Of a stretch of 64,000 nt of DNA, positions 1-10,339 are shown in pieces. Position numbers and translations under genes: made by a program. The DNA is taken from assembly GCA_903632075.3 (NCBI GenBank), contig CAHIKZ030001202.1:166001-230000 (forward strand). Reading direction: 5' to 3'. The stretch's first letter is position 1. Each line of letters begins with the position of its first letter. A model generated the notes under the pieces. It was not told the origin of the DNA, did no database searches, and was given only the letters and a program-made list of their open reading frames with translations. Source of the stretch: Acanthosepion pharaonis. Its lineage: Eukaryota; Mollusca; Cephalopoda; Sepiida; Sepiidae.

Positions 1-1300
1 TGTTAGAACAGTTCGGAATGAATCTCCGATAGAAGTTGATCATCCCTATAAAGCGTCTCAACTGTTTAATGGAAACAGGGACGGGAAACTCAGTGATAGC
101 TTTAATCTTTTCAGTTATAGGGGCAATTCCATTTGCATCGACATGATGTCCTAAAAATTCTATATGGTCTGATCCGAAAACACATTTGTCCAGGTTTAGA
201 CGAAATCCGTAATGGGACAAACGTTGAAGAACTTCGTGTAGGTGTTGCTTATGCAAGGCAGCGTCCTCGCTAGCTATCAGAATGTCGTCAATGTAATCGA
301 AAACAAAAGGGAGTCCACGCAGAACCTCGTCCATAAGACGCTGAAAGGTCTGTGCTGCGTTGCAAAGGCCGAAAGGCATTTTCAAAAATTCAAATAAACC
401 GAAAGGTGTAGTAACAGCAGTTTTTGGGACATCAGCAGCAGCTACTGGCACCTGATAATATGCTTTTGCGAGATCTATTTTGGTAAAAATCTTTGCGCCT
501 TGTAAACCAGAAGCGAAATCGTGGAGATGGGGAATTGGATAACGATCCCGGACGGTGATGGAATTCAACCTTCTATAATCCACACAAATTCTATAGTCTT
601 CCTTTCCTGGTTTAGGTACCAAATGAAGAGGGGAAGCGTAGGGACTGTCGGACGGACGAATAACACCCTCTCGTAGCATGTCGTCGAAAGCTTTCTTTGC
701 GAATTTTAATTTGTTAGGTGCTAGACGACGAGGACGGGAAAAAACAGGTTGACCAGTGGTCTTAATAAAGTGCTGTGTTTGATGTTTAGTTGAATCAATA
801 GATCCAGCAGGACGCAGGAGGTCCTGGTACTGATTCAATAAGTCTAAGTATTCTTTATTGTGGCAAGTTGCCACGGTGATGCCAGTGGTGGTAAGTTTAG
901 AGTAAGTGCCAAGAACACACAGTCTTGTTAAGTTGTCTGTTAGGGAATGATTGTTCATTCGAACGGCTAGATCATAGTGCGCCAGGAAATCGGCACCTAA
1001 TATCGGCATCTGGACGTCAGCAACAGAAAAATTCCAGGTAAAGTCTCGTCGCATTCCTATGTTTAGGGTAAGGGACTTCGTACCGTAAGTATTAATACTG
1101 GAACCATTTGCTGCTTGTAGGCGGAGCTGGAAAGGTTGTTGACGTGCTTTATCACGCATGGGTAAGACACTAATGGCAACCAAAAAACGTAAATTATTAC
1201 GTGTATCCGTCACATAGAAAAGGCGACTAAGTTTTGGTGAAAATGCCTTGCCAGCGAGATTAGTCGCTTTCACTCGCTGGCGGTTTTGTTTTCCGCGACC
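1..1300 (-). pseudogene. Ty3/gypsy pol: protease remnant and reverse transcriptase, 5' part of pol only
   Basis: The frame is open from the window edge to about 1300 and lies in the -1 frame relative to the end of gag, overlapping it. It encodes an aspartic protease region (PILGADFL motif near 970-1000), then a gypsy-type RT with short motifs such as RICVDYRRLN, KIDLAKAYYQ, FGLCNAAQTFQRLMD and the catalytic YIDD at about 284-295, followed by FLGHHV and the start of the connection region (RRFIGMINFYRRFIP). The usual protease sequence FLVDTGA..SVLP reads FLVAISVLP here, so the DTG catalytic triplet is missing without loss of frame (about 1177). The RT looks intact. Confidence is high for family and domain order, moderate for the 5' limit of the frame. 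Confidence 0.88.
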
Positions 1301-2083
1301 GCAGTATAGGAACACGGCTTGGTGCAGTAGTGTGCTGCAGACCCAAATCGTCGGTGGTAGTAACACATAGTAGAAGTGGCATCCTTGTTCCGACTGGACG
1401 AGCGAGGTCGACTTCTGAAGCGCCGGCGGGAGGGGAGCCGGCTTCGACCATGGCTTTCTATAGCTAACGTTAAATCTCTAACTTGGCGTTGCAAATCCTC
1501 CATTGTTTTTTCCAAGGACCTGTGGTCCCCAGTCGCTTCAGCACTGTGTACTGGCGTTGTCCGATGATCCAGTTGCGAGAAAATACGGTCAGCGGCGTCC
1601 GCTAACTGGTCGATCGGGGTGTTTTCGGACATGGGCGCCAAAATTTGTGTAATGGTGGTGAGGAGACGGTCCAGCCACAAGCTCTTCAATATAGAGTCAG
1701 CCATGGTATTTTTGCCGAGTCGGCTTTTCATATAACGAAGGAGTTGGGAGGGAGTCCTGCCATCGCAAGTTAGGTTGCTAAATAGTTCCCGGATTAATGA
1801 TTTCTCCGTACGGCCCATTCTCCGTAAAATCGCTTCTTTTAACCGGGCGTAGGGTTCTACTTCAGGAACGGCTTCTAGGAAGACTGCTACTTCGTCGACA
1901 ATGGCGGGTGGCAAAACCGCCACCACGTGGCCAAACTTTGTTTTTTTGGTCTGTAATCCTTCTGACTGTAAAGATAGCTTCCATTTGTAGGAACCAGTTC
2001 TTTATATTCCCTTCATGAAATGGGGGAAAAGGAGTGACGGCGGCGGCCATGTTCGCCAACTCTTCAGAGTCATTAGACGTCAT
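1270..2083 (-). pseudogene. Ty3/gypsy gag, one frameshift
   Basis: The first part (about 2083-1940) starts with ATG and contains the gag motif FHEGNIKNWFLQMEAIF. The second part (1926-1270, 218 codons open) has the matrix/capsid-like region LPPAIVDEVAVFL, a basic arginine/serine-rich stretch and a degenerate single zinc finger, CYYHRRFGSAAHYC. The two parts lie in different frames. The switch falls at a run of seven A on the minus strand (about 1947-1953), so a one-base length change in that homopolymer explains the break. An assembly error there is possible. Gag overlaps the pol frame at its 3' end, which fits translation of pol by frameshifting. Confidence 0.75.
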
Positions 2084-2665
2084 TCTGGCTATCGAATTTA
2101 TGCACGTTTATATTTCAGCTTGCTCAGAATTATGTTGGCAAGGTTGCAAAATTATTGCGTGTTCAATTCACGTCTCAGGTCATGCAAACTTGTTGCAGGC
2201 CCGGTAGGGTGCAGTGCTGGTTTATTACTAAGTGGCCTTGTGCCAGACACCACACTAAACTACCGAGTCTACAAGCAAAGTAAAAAAATAAAAATATGCG
2301 TGAATGAACAACGAAGAAATGTGGGTAATCCACACGTGCATAAAATAAAATATATTAAGATAGACGACACAGAATGACAAAAAAAAAAAGACTGGATTCC
2401 AACAAGAGTAATTTTTATTAAATGCAGGAAAAACAAGTAAATCATCCCGTAGTCGGGATCAATGAAAAAGTTCCGCGCCAAAAGTAGAAAACAAGATGGC
2501 TAAAGGCGGGAAGGTTCTTGAAGAAGAAAGGTTCCAGCTAAGTCAATGTACATGATAATATTCATACAAGGAAAAAATACTCACTGCGAGTTTTTAGGTA
2601 ATGTGAATGAATGTTATGTACATATTTCCCCCTTTTTTTTTTGTACTGGTTCAAAACAGATTTAT

Positions 2666-2920
2666 GACGAGACCCAAAGTGGACGACGAATTAATATTTT
2701 GTATGCTCTGCATCGTCTCGGAAAAGGACTTTGAATGACGAGTCACAAAGGGCCGAAAAGTTAATTATTTGGTATATGCATCATCTCGTAGAAGGACTTT
2801 GAATGACGAGTCAAAAGGGACGAGGAATTAATACTTGGGATGCTTTGCATCATCTCGGAGAAGGACTTTGAATGACGAGCCAAAAGTGACGAGGAATTAA
2901 TTATCTGGTATTTGCATTGT
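2666..2920. repeat. Tandem repeat, about 69 bp x 4, in gypsy LTR/leader region
   Basis: Units start at about 2666, 2737, 2805 and 2874 (spacings 71, 68, 69). Each carries GACGAG(T/A)C near its start, a GAATTAAT block, a TGCATCATCTCG block and the end GAAGGACTTTGAAT. The array lies upstream of gag on the minus strand. It could act as a repeated enhancer-like module of the LTR, but that is inference. Confidence 0.75.
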
Positions 2921-3148
2921 AAGATATCCCTCGTCTGCCAACCTTGCATATTGCCATGGCTAAAAATGAGTCTGCTTAGGTCCGAGTCTGGATCACCTAC
3001 TGACTTTTTTGAAACAACAGTTTGTCGTTGACGTCACAAATTTTTCGCGGGAAGATTTCAAAAATCTAATTTGCATAGCAGGTCGTTTGACTGTCGACCA
3101 AAAACAGTTACTACTGTATTAGACCGAACGAGGGAGAAAGGGGTGTCA

Positions 3149-3202
3149 AACGCGCGCGCGCGCCCGCGAGTGTGAAAGAAAGGGAGGAAACTCGCGCGCG
3201 CG
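3149..3202. repeat. Alternating CG tracts
   Basis: Two (CG)n runs (about 3149-3163 and 3192-3201) flank a purine-rich spacer. They are conspicuous in an otherwise AT-rich window. Confidence 0.7.
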
Positions 3203-3224
3203 TAAAATGTCGTAAATGGAATAA

Positions 3225-4610
3225 TACATTATTCCACAAGTTCTTACAGATAAGTTAAACGGAAGGTTAAACTACAAAATATTTCTATTTCTATTCTGAT
3301 GTTTATATTGGGTTAATATTCATGTCAATATATTCTAACTTATCTTTGTGGACACTTTTAACTAGAGCTTTCTCATAAATTGATTTATTTGCATCAAAGA
3401 TGTCTTTATTCGATGATTTGGTAGAAAGTCTATGGCTGATACTTTTTGAAATATGTCTTATGATATGCGCTGGGTGGTTAGATTTTACATTTAAATATTG
3501 GGGGTCCTGGTTATCTTTCTTATAAGGGGAAATAGTACCATTTCTTAAATCTAAAGTGATGTCTAGGTAATTGGTGACTTTAAGGTTGGTTTCAATTTCA
3601 AGATTGAATCCGAATTTTTTGAAGAGCCAGTGCAGCTTTTTCCAGATTGTGTCACATTTTCTGGGATTACTTTTATCCACTATGATTAATCCGCCATCAC
3701 GGTATAACCAATGGTTGTTAAAATCTATATGATCGTTAAGCCTATTAAGCAGCAGGCATCCTACTAACTCGCACACCTCTGCTCCATCATATGCTCCCAT
3801 GGGATTGTCAAAACTATTTCCGTCGTCTTTCTTTTATCCATAGTTCATTATTATGGAATAATAATGTTTTCCGGCAGTGTTTGATCAGGTCTATCTTATC
3901 ATCAGAAATCTGAATATACTCTTTGGCTAATCGGAGCGCTTCGTTAAGAGGTTTTTTTTTTTTTTTTGACGGGTAGTATTCTTTAATATCGTATGTAATA
4001 AATGAACATCTAACATCTTTATTGTAATTCTTAAACCATCTAATGCAATCATTAGACGACTGCCATTGGTTTATATAAAGGAAAATCCTTAAAGACTCAC
4101 ATATTTCCTGTAAAATGACCTTACTTATTTTACTTAATTCTGTTTTTGTGGGATTTATTAGCCGACATTCAGGGTTTCTAAAGAAATTATTCATATGATC
4201 CTTTACAGTAATAAAGCAATTTTTCAAGCTCATTTTCTCAACACGATTACCTAAGTTAAATTTGTTAGCTAAAATCCTAGTTTCTTTATTAATTTTAGCT
4301 TCTATGTTATCCGGGGCTTTTTATAACATTTCATGACCTCTTTATGTAACATTTTATTATATTTATTAGGGCTCATTTTATACAGAAATCTAGATTTATC
4401 GGCTTTTACATACATGTTTTTATTATTCTTTATCTCTTTTATATATTTATTAATTTATTGCTGGATATTGTTTTATTACTTATTTTCCTATATTTTAATT
4501 TTTTTTATTAGACCGATTAGTTCTGATTCAAATTTATCGACTTCAATACATATTAGCTTCTTTTGATCATAAACATTCACGTGCAACATTAATAAACGTT
4601 TTGTTTGCTC
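3225..4610 (-). pseudogene. Penelope-like element (PLE) reverse transcriptase relic
   Basis: Minus-strand reading gives PLE hallmarks in order: KADKSRFLYKMSPNKYNKML (about 4345-4400), CRLINPTKTELSKISK (about 4120-4170), YDIKEYYPS (about 3970), then after a one-base frame change near 3820 MGAYDGAEVCELVG, the catalytic region NHWLYRDGG, a KVTNYLDITLDL block and SNHPAHIIRHISKSISHRLS. Past 3303 a degenerate FNLPFNLSVRT-like tail continues to about 3230 and stops before any GIY-YIG endonuclease. Several stops and a poly-A expansion in the YYPS region break it. The catalytic box reads YRDGG where active copies have YRDDG. Family assignment is firm; exact ends are approximate. Confidence 0.85.
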
Positions 4611-5422
<812 letters not shown>

Positions 5423-5560
5423 GGGGCACCTCCTGGTGGTGCAATGGCTAGCAAGTTTGTCTCGCTAGAATAATTACGACTGAGTAGTGAGTTCGATCCT
5501 CACTAGGTGCCCCATACTTTGGGCCTTGTGCCACATCTAAGCTACGCTTGGGAAAATAAC
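5423..5560 (+). repeat. tRNA-derived SINE, copy 1
   Basis: The first 91 nt resemble a tRNA gene. GGGGCACC at 5423 pairs perfectly with GGTGCCCC ending at 5513. An A-box-like segment (TGGTGCAATGG) and a clear B box (GTTCGATCC inside an AGTGA/TCACT T-stem) are present. An unrelated tail of about 47 bp follows (TTGTGCCACATCTAAGCTAC near 5526). Two more copies lie at 16555-16856. It is embedded in (TA)n on both sides, so no target duplication can be read. The unusual middle arm and the shared 3' tail argue for a SINE, not a tRNA gene. Confidence 0.85.
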
Positions 5561-5719
5561 TATATATATTTATATATATATATATATTTATATATAAATA
5601 TATATATATATGAATATACATATATGTATGTTTATATATATATATATATTTGAAGAAAAATATACGGAAAAACAAACAAAAATCCTAATATGCAATTATG
5701 CTGTTTTAATGTTAATATA

Positions 5720-5765
5720 ATGTCAACGTCGGACGTTTCGGTCTTGTCGACACTCTTCAGGACAT
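5720..5765 (-). ncRNA. Hammerhead ribozyme-like motif in PLE copy A
   Basis: Read on the minus strand as RNA, in order: AUGUC (stem I, 5' side), CUGAAGA (matches the CUGANGA core), a weak stem II region of about 14 nt, GAAA, a very short stem III (ACGU/ACGU around a 3 nt loop), a GUU site fitting the NUH rule, then GACAU, which pairs fully with the 5' AUGUC. Core, stem I and stem III fit a minimal type I hammerhead. Stem II is poorly paired in this copy. Hammerheads are established in Penelope-like elements, which supports the call. Activity cannot be judged from sequence. Confidence 0.6.
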
Positions 5766-5979
5766 ATTTATAAAACATAATTAACATTAGACTATATTTA
5801 ATTCAACATGAAAAGACGATGGACATAAGAGTAAGACTAATCAAAACAGATAACTGAAATTTTTCAAGATCAGCGTTCCGTTTCAATATGATCACGTCGG
5901 TGTCACGTGGGCGATGGTGTGAAACGTATTCCTAAAATAGAGTATTTTGAATGAAAAAGGAAAAGAATTTTATTTTAAT

Positions 5980-6234
5980 CTAAAACTTATATGTACGTTT
6001 GTCGAGCATTAATCTTGCTAAAAAAGGGGAAATATTAAAGAAGCCGGGTCTAGTATTCACCGTGCGTGAGATAGATATTATGCTTGCCTCATAAATACGT
6101 CTAAGATTTTTATTATGAATATATTTTAAAATCTTCACAGAATCAAAATCGAAATTATGATTAGATTTAGTTGTGTGTACAAATAAAGCATTGTTTAAAT
6201 TACCGAGGCGAATATTAAAACAGCATAATTGCAT
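5980..6234 (-). pseudogene. PLE C-terminal coding fragment
   Basis: The frame encodes NLNNALFVHTTKSNHNFDFD, an IHNKNLRRIYEASIIS block and TRPGFFNISPFLARL, a pattern I recognise as the tail that follows the GIY-YIG nuclease in Penelope-like proteins. The match begins at about residue 9, just where the inverted repeat ends, so the first residues are read from repeat sequence. The stop at 5980 is probably the natural C-terminus. It is a 5'-truncated remnant and not a functional gene. Confidence 0.7.
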
Positions 6235-6271
6235 ATTAGGATTTTTGTTTGTTTTTCCGTATATTTTTCTT

Positions 6272-6272
<1 letters not shown>

Positions 6273-6328
<56 letters not shown>
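6273..6328. repeat. (TA)n microsatellite
   Basis: A short TA tract separates PLE copy A from the palindrome at 6329. Confidence 0.95.
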
Positions 6329-6331
<3 letters not shown>

Positions 6332-6682
6332 TATAAATATCTATATAGATAAATATATGATAAATTTACTAATTTAATAACATGGTTCCATCGCTACACA
6401 GCAATTACCATATTTCAAAAACAGAAACTAAAAACTTCACCTTCAATTATAGGACTAAATTAAATTTCCTAGTCCTGTTCCATTTTCAAGTGAATTTGAA
6501 AAAAATTATTCCAGAATTCGCTTGAAATTGAAACAGGACTAGGGACTTTAAATTAATTCTATAACTGAATTTGAAGTTTTTAGTTTCTGTTTTTGAAACA
6601 TGGCAATAGCTGTGTAGCGATGGAACCATGTTATTAAATTAGTAAATTTATCATATATTTATCTATATAGATATTTATAATC
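6329..6682. mobile_element. Near-perfect 354 bp palindromic (fold-back) element
   Basis: The left arm begins GATTATAAATATCTATATAG and the right arm ends with its complement. Arms of about 170 bp meet near 6505, with a short AT-rich centre. Recognisable mirrored blocks are AACATGGTTCCATCGCTACA (about 6380-6400) versus TGTAGCGATGGAACCATGTT (about 6613-6632), and CCTAGTCCTGTT versus AACAGGACTAGG. It has no coding capacity and is flanked by (TA)n on both sides. A diverged single-arm relative lies at about 57990-58215, so this is a repeat family. It is best described as a fold-back/MITE-like element of unknown class. Confidence 0.85.
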
Positions 6683-7053
6683 AGATGTATATATATTTAT
6701 ATATATATATATATTTATGTATATATACATATTTATGCATATATATATATATATACATATTTACATATATATGTATATTTATATATGACATATATATATA
6801 TATGCATATATATATTTATATCTATATATATATATATATGCATATATATATTTATATCTATATGCATATATATATACAACTATATATATGAATATATATA
6901 TTTATATCTATACATATACATAGGTATATGTGTATGCATATATATATTCATATATGTATATATATGCATATATATATATTTATATCTATATGCATATACA
7001 TATGTATATGTATATGCATATATATATATTCATATATGTATATATATATATGC

Positions 7054-7088
<35 letters not shown>

Positions 7089-7128
7089 TATGTATATTTT
7101 ATATATATTTATATATATGCATATATAT

Positions 7129-7208
<80 letters not shown>

Positions 7209-7210
7209 CT
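6683..7210. repeat. Complex (TA)n array with TATGCA, TTTATA and TCTATA variants
   Basis: About 530 bp of TA-based repeat with recurring higher-order blocks, such as ATATATTTATATCTATATGC followed by TA. No gene. Confidence 0.95.
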
Positions 7211-8690
7211 ATAAAGAGATAACCATACATTGAATCAATTAGCAATATTAGTGCAATTAATGGCGAAATCTCTTCGCTAACAGATTTAATATAAGCATTA
7301 ACCTACTAACAATCCACTGCAATGATGCAATCCTTATGTATAAAATTGTTGTCAGATGGATCTGGTGTATTTTTTAGAGCAGCAAGTACTTTCAAGGACT
7401 TCATATCCTCATCATCAGGCTGTAATTTTTTCCTTTAAAATCAAAACTTGAAGACGATATAAATGTATTGTAGACCGAAAGATGTTTTTTAAGAATGTGT
7501 TATTTACTAGCGGTTATATAATATTAGAACGTGCAAGTCGCAACGCTAAATTTCGCCATGAGGTTAGTTAACGATTAGTGGAGGCAATTTTAGTTTACCG
7601 AAAATCTGCTCTGAATCGTAAAATAAATAATGCAATAAAATTAAGACATTAATTAGAAATACTTTGAATTACTTTTAGGAATAAAATATTTTATGGGCAC
7701 TATTGTCTTAAGACAAGCATTATTTCAATGACTAATTAATTTTTACAAGAATTGATTGCATTTTTATTAAATTTTAATTAGAATAACTTATAAAGTTTTA
7801 AATAAAAGTAAAGCAACCAATGGCCTGCCTCAACATCCAGCTGTAAGGCAACCAACGACGTATTGAAAAACTAATGAAGGCAACAAATGGTCTGCCAGAA
7901 GACTAAACAGTAAGGCATTTAAAGGCTTACCAGATCCAACAGTATGTTGAGATCCGTCTACCCAGGTTTTTATTGCTATCTGGGTGTCGAGATTCCAAAC
8001 ATTTAACAACAGCAACAACAACACGTCTTTTAAATGAAACATAAAAAAAAGTTTGTTTTTTTTCCTCTGGTTTAAAATTAGAAGTAGGATGTTAGTTGAA
8101 ATTTGAAATACATTTGTATATTCTTTTCAAAAATATACAATAACAATAAAATGTTAAATTTTTCTTGTAGTGAAGTAATTAAGTGTTCTTAGTGCCATGT
8201 GAAATGTGTGGATACTTACGCTATGACAGATTAATGTGCGTGTGTGTGTGCGTGCGCGCGTGAGTGTACTCATGTGTAGATCAAACTGTCCTTAAAAATT
8301 GTTTTGAACCCCGAGAATCAGCATGTTTTTTTTTTATTTATATCCGTAAGGGAGATACAAAATCTATTTGTGAACCTTTTTGAATAGAAGGTTTTCATTA
8401 GTTAGAAAATAATTTCACACTGGCTCGCGAAAGTATTTTTCTTGAATTTGAGAGAGTGGTGAAAGGAGTTATTCAATTGTCATTTTTAAAAATAACACGT
8501 GGTATGTCTACGTCCGCAAGTATTTTGGTAGCATTTGTTGTTCATCAAACAAATCTTCTGATGGGATTTTATTGGTTAAAATATATAGAGAGAATTTAAT
8601 TCCTATAAGTAAAGCTGCAAGTGACTTGTAACAAGAGTCAGCACTATAAGTATAAATTATACACTGGAGTTAAGAGTGTAGTGCCACGCC
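7211..8690. other. No gene seen
   Basis: AT-rich sequence without a supported reading frame. A (TG)n/(CG)n run lies at about 8235-8265. Short frames here lack any recognisable family. Confidence 0.5.
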
Positions 8691-8694
8691 TACA

Positions 8695-8915
8695 TTTTCT
8701 CGAATTCTCATTGGTTAATAAATACATGATACTTATTATAGGACAATTTAACCATCGCAAGTAATTCGAATTTTTCTCTAAAATCACGGATTGGTCCATT
8801 TCCTGACCAATCGCGTATTTTAGTATCTTTTCTATATTTCTGGCGCTAAGCTATTCGGAGCCTACCCATCGATATAAAAGAATTTCGCTATCAACCAAAA
8901 CCACCAGTTGCAGTT
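8695..8915 (+). promoter_or_regulatory. Promoter-like CCAAT/TATA cluster (possible LTR promoter)
   Basis: Three CCAAT-type boxes (ATTGGTT near 8712, GATTGGTCC near 8791, GACCAATCG near 8807) precede TATAAAA at 8873-8879. A possible initiator (GCAGTTCAATT) follows about 35 bp later. No reading frame follows. Similar arrangements recur near 9969 and 13390. The set could be LTR remnants or an unrecognised transcription unit. Confidence 0.35.
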
Positions 8916-9864
8916 CAATTCTTGGAAAATAAGGCACGGCGCTATATTGACATTTTAATTTTAATTATTACTCATTCGAGTAATCATACTAATTCCTGTT
9001 GATATCACTCATGAACATTACATCTTTCTACACTGATAAAACGTCGTGGAACTATTCTGTATTTAGCTAAGACTTCAATTGAACTTTATAGTTAAATTAC
9101 ATTCAATTTTGTACTCAAAATTTATTAGCTAAACTTACCCTTTTTTATCACGGAAAAAGGGGGAACAACTTTCTTTATACTATTGTTGATATTTGTATAT
9201 CATTGTTAATACAATATTTTATTAATGTTCACTGAGCTTGATTTTTCCTTGATGTTTAAAATTTAATGTATGGATGTTGATTATCTTGAAACACGCAGCC
9301 GCATTTAATTTGATCAACCCAACTACTAATCACACCATAACAAGAGTCTTGTATTGTTCGTTTGGATAAGAGTTTTAAGGTTCTCTCTTCTTCCCCACTT
9401 CCAAATCTATTTATTTCCATCCTATTTTTGAGACAGTAAATATTTAATGGATTTGGTAGAACTCTATAATTAGCAGATTTTGTTAGAAACTTAAAAACTT
9501 TTTTAATCCCAGATTATACAGTGGTTATTAATTGGTTATAAACATTTAAGAAATTGACAGATTCAACATTCAACAATCGTTTAAATTTAACTTTTTTGTA
9601 AAAAAAAAAAAAAAAAAAATATAAATGAAAATTACTAATTTGTTAATTTTAGGTTGTTTTTAAATTTTATTTAAAAAAAAGTTTTATTCATTTTTTTTTT
9701 CTTCAAGCTATCAAAAGAAACTAAAAATGGTGCCTGTATCGAAAATAAACCCTATTTCTAACGCGAATACATACCTATTTAAATCTTTATTTTCTACCCA
9801 ATAACTGGCAATATTTACAAGCATGCCAAAATGATTCCACAACACATCACACACCGTTTAGATC

Positions 9865-10010
9865 AAAGTTCCTATTGGTTAGAAATTAACATTACCATGT
9901 GAAATATTTGACTAGTCAGAGAAAAATAAAACACTATTTTTCTCGAACCTACTTTCAGGAAACATTCTTATAAAAACCTATAGATTTCACTTTACAGGAG
10001 CAGAGATGTG
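9865..10010 (+). promoter_or_regulatory. Promoter-like CCAAT/TATA pair
   Basis: CTATTGGTTAG near 9873 precedes TATAAAA at 9969-9975 by about 100 bp, with a TTCACTTTACAGG region about 25 bp further on. The integrase relic starts about 350 bp downstream, so this may belong to a retroelement. Confidence 0.3.
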
Positions 10011-10339
10011 ACTGTCTCGAAGCTGTTCAAACACGAGACGTGGTTACATATCTGTGGCGGACGCGTTTGAGTACAGATATGTTATGACTCGGCGAAATGT
10101 CTCCAGTGTTAGGTAAAGAATCTGCACATAAAAACCGATTCCTTATGTGTGTACCACTGGTTGTCTGACACCTTCACGGGATAGCTAGGGTACATACCAA
10201 GATGATGGTGCGAAGAAGGTCGAGTAAAATGGAGGAACTAGTCCAAGAATATAAGTTGTCTGTCGACGTGATGCTAGTCGCGTCAAATCAGAACTTGGCA
10301 GACAAGATGACCTGTGTACCCAAAAGGTGATTCGCTCTA

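Larger units (their letters stand above)
1..3135 (-). mobile_element. Ty3/gypsy LTR retrotransposon, truncated by the window edge
   Basis: Reading the minus strand from right to left there is a gag start near 2083, a gag body to 1270, then protease and reverse transcriptase running off the left edge. RNase H and integrase must lie outside the window. The stretch 2084-3135 is non-coding and probably holds leader and 5' LTR sequence, because it carries a tandem repeat and a reversed polyadenylation signal near 2414. I could not place exact LTR ends. Gag has one frameshift and the protease has lost its catalytic triplet, so this copy looks inactive, although the RT stays open over about 1.2 kb. 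Confidence 0.8.
5652..6272 (-). mobile_element. Penelope-like element derivative with inverted terminal repeats, copy A
   Basis: The ends are inverted copies of each other, about 60 bp. The left end starts GAAGAAAAATATACGG and runs through AATATGCAATTATGCTG; the right end ends with the complement. Both sides are (TA)n. Between them lies the C-terminal PLE coding tail (minus strand 5980-6215) and a hammerhead-like motif at 5720-5765. A shorter relative sits at 56296-56593. PLEs are known to carry terminal repeats in direct or inverted order, which fits. The remainder of the PLE (RT and most of the endonuclease) is absent. Confidence 0.75.

Noticed and set aside
5423..5513. Genuine tRNA gene
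   Set aside because: Acceptor and T arms pair, but the length, the anticodon arm and the common tail shared with 16555 and 16706 show a SINE family.
7830..8042. 70-codon minus frame with Leu run
   Set aside because: No homology or context; the Leu run comes from a CAA repeat.
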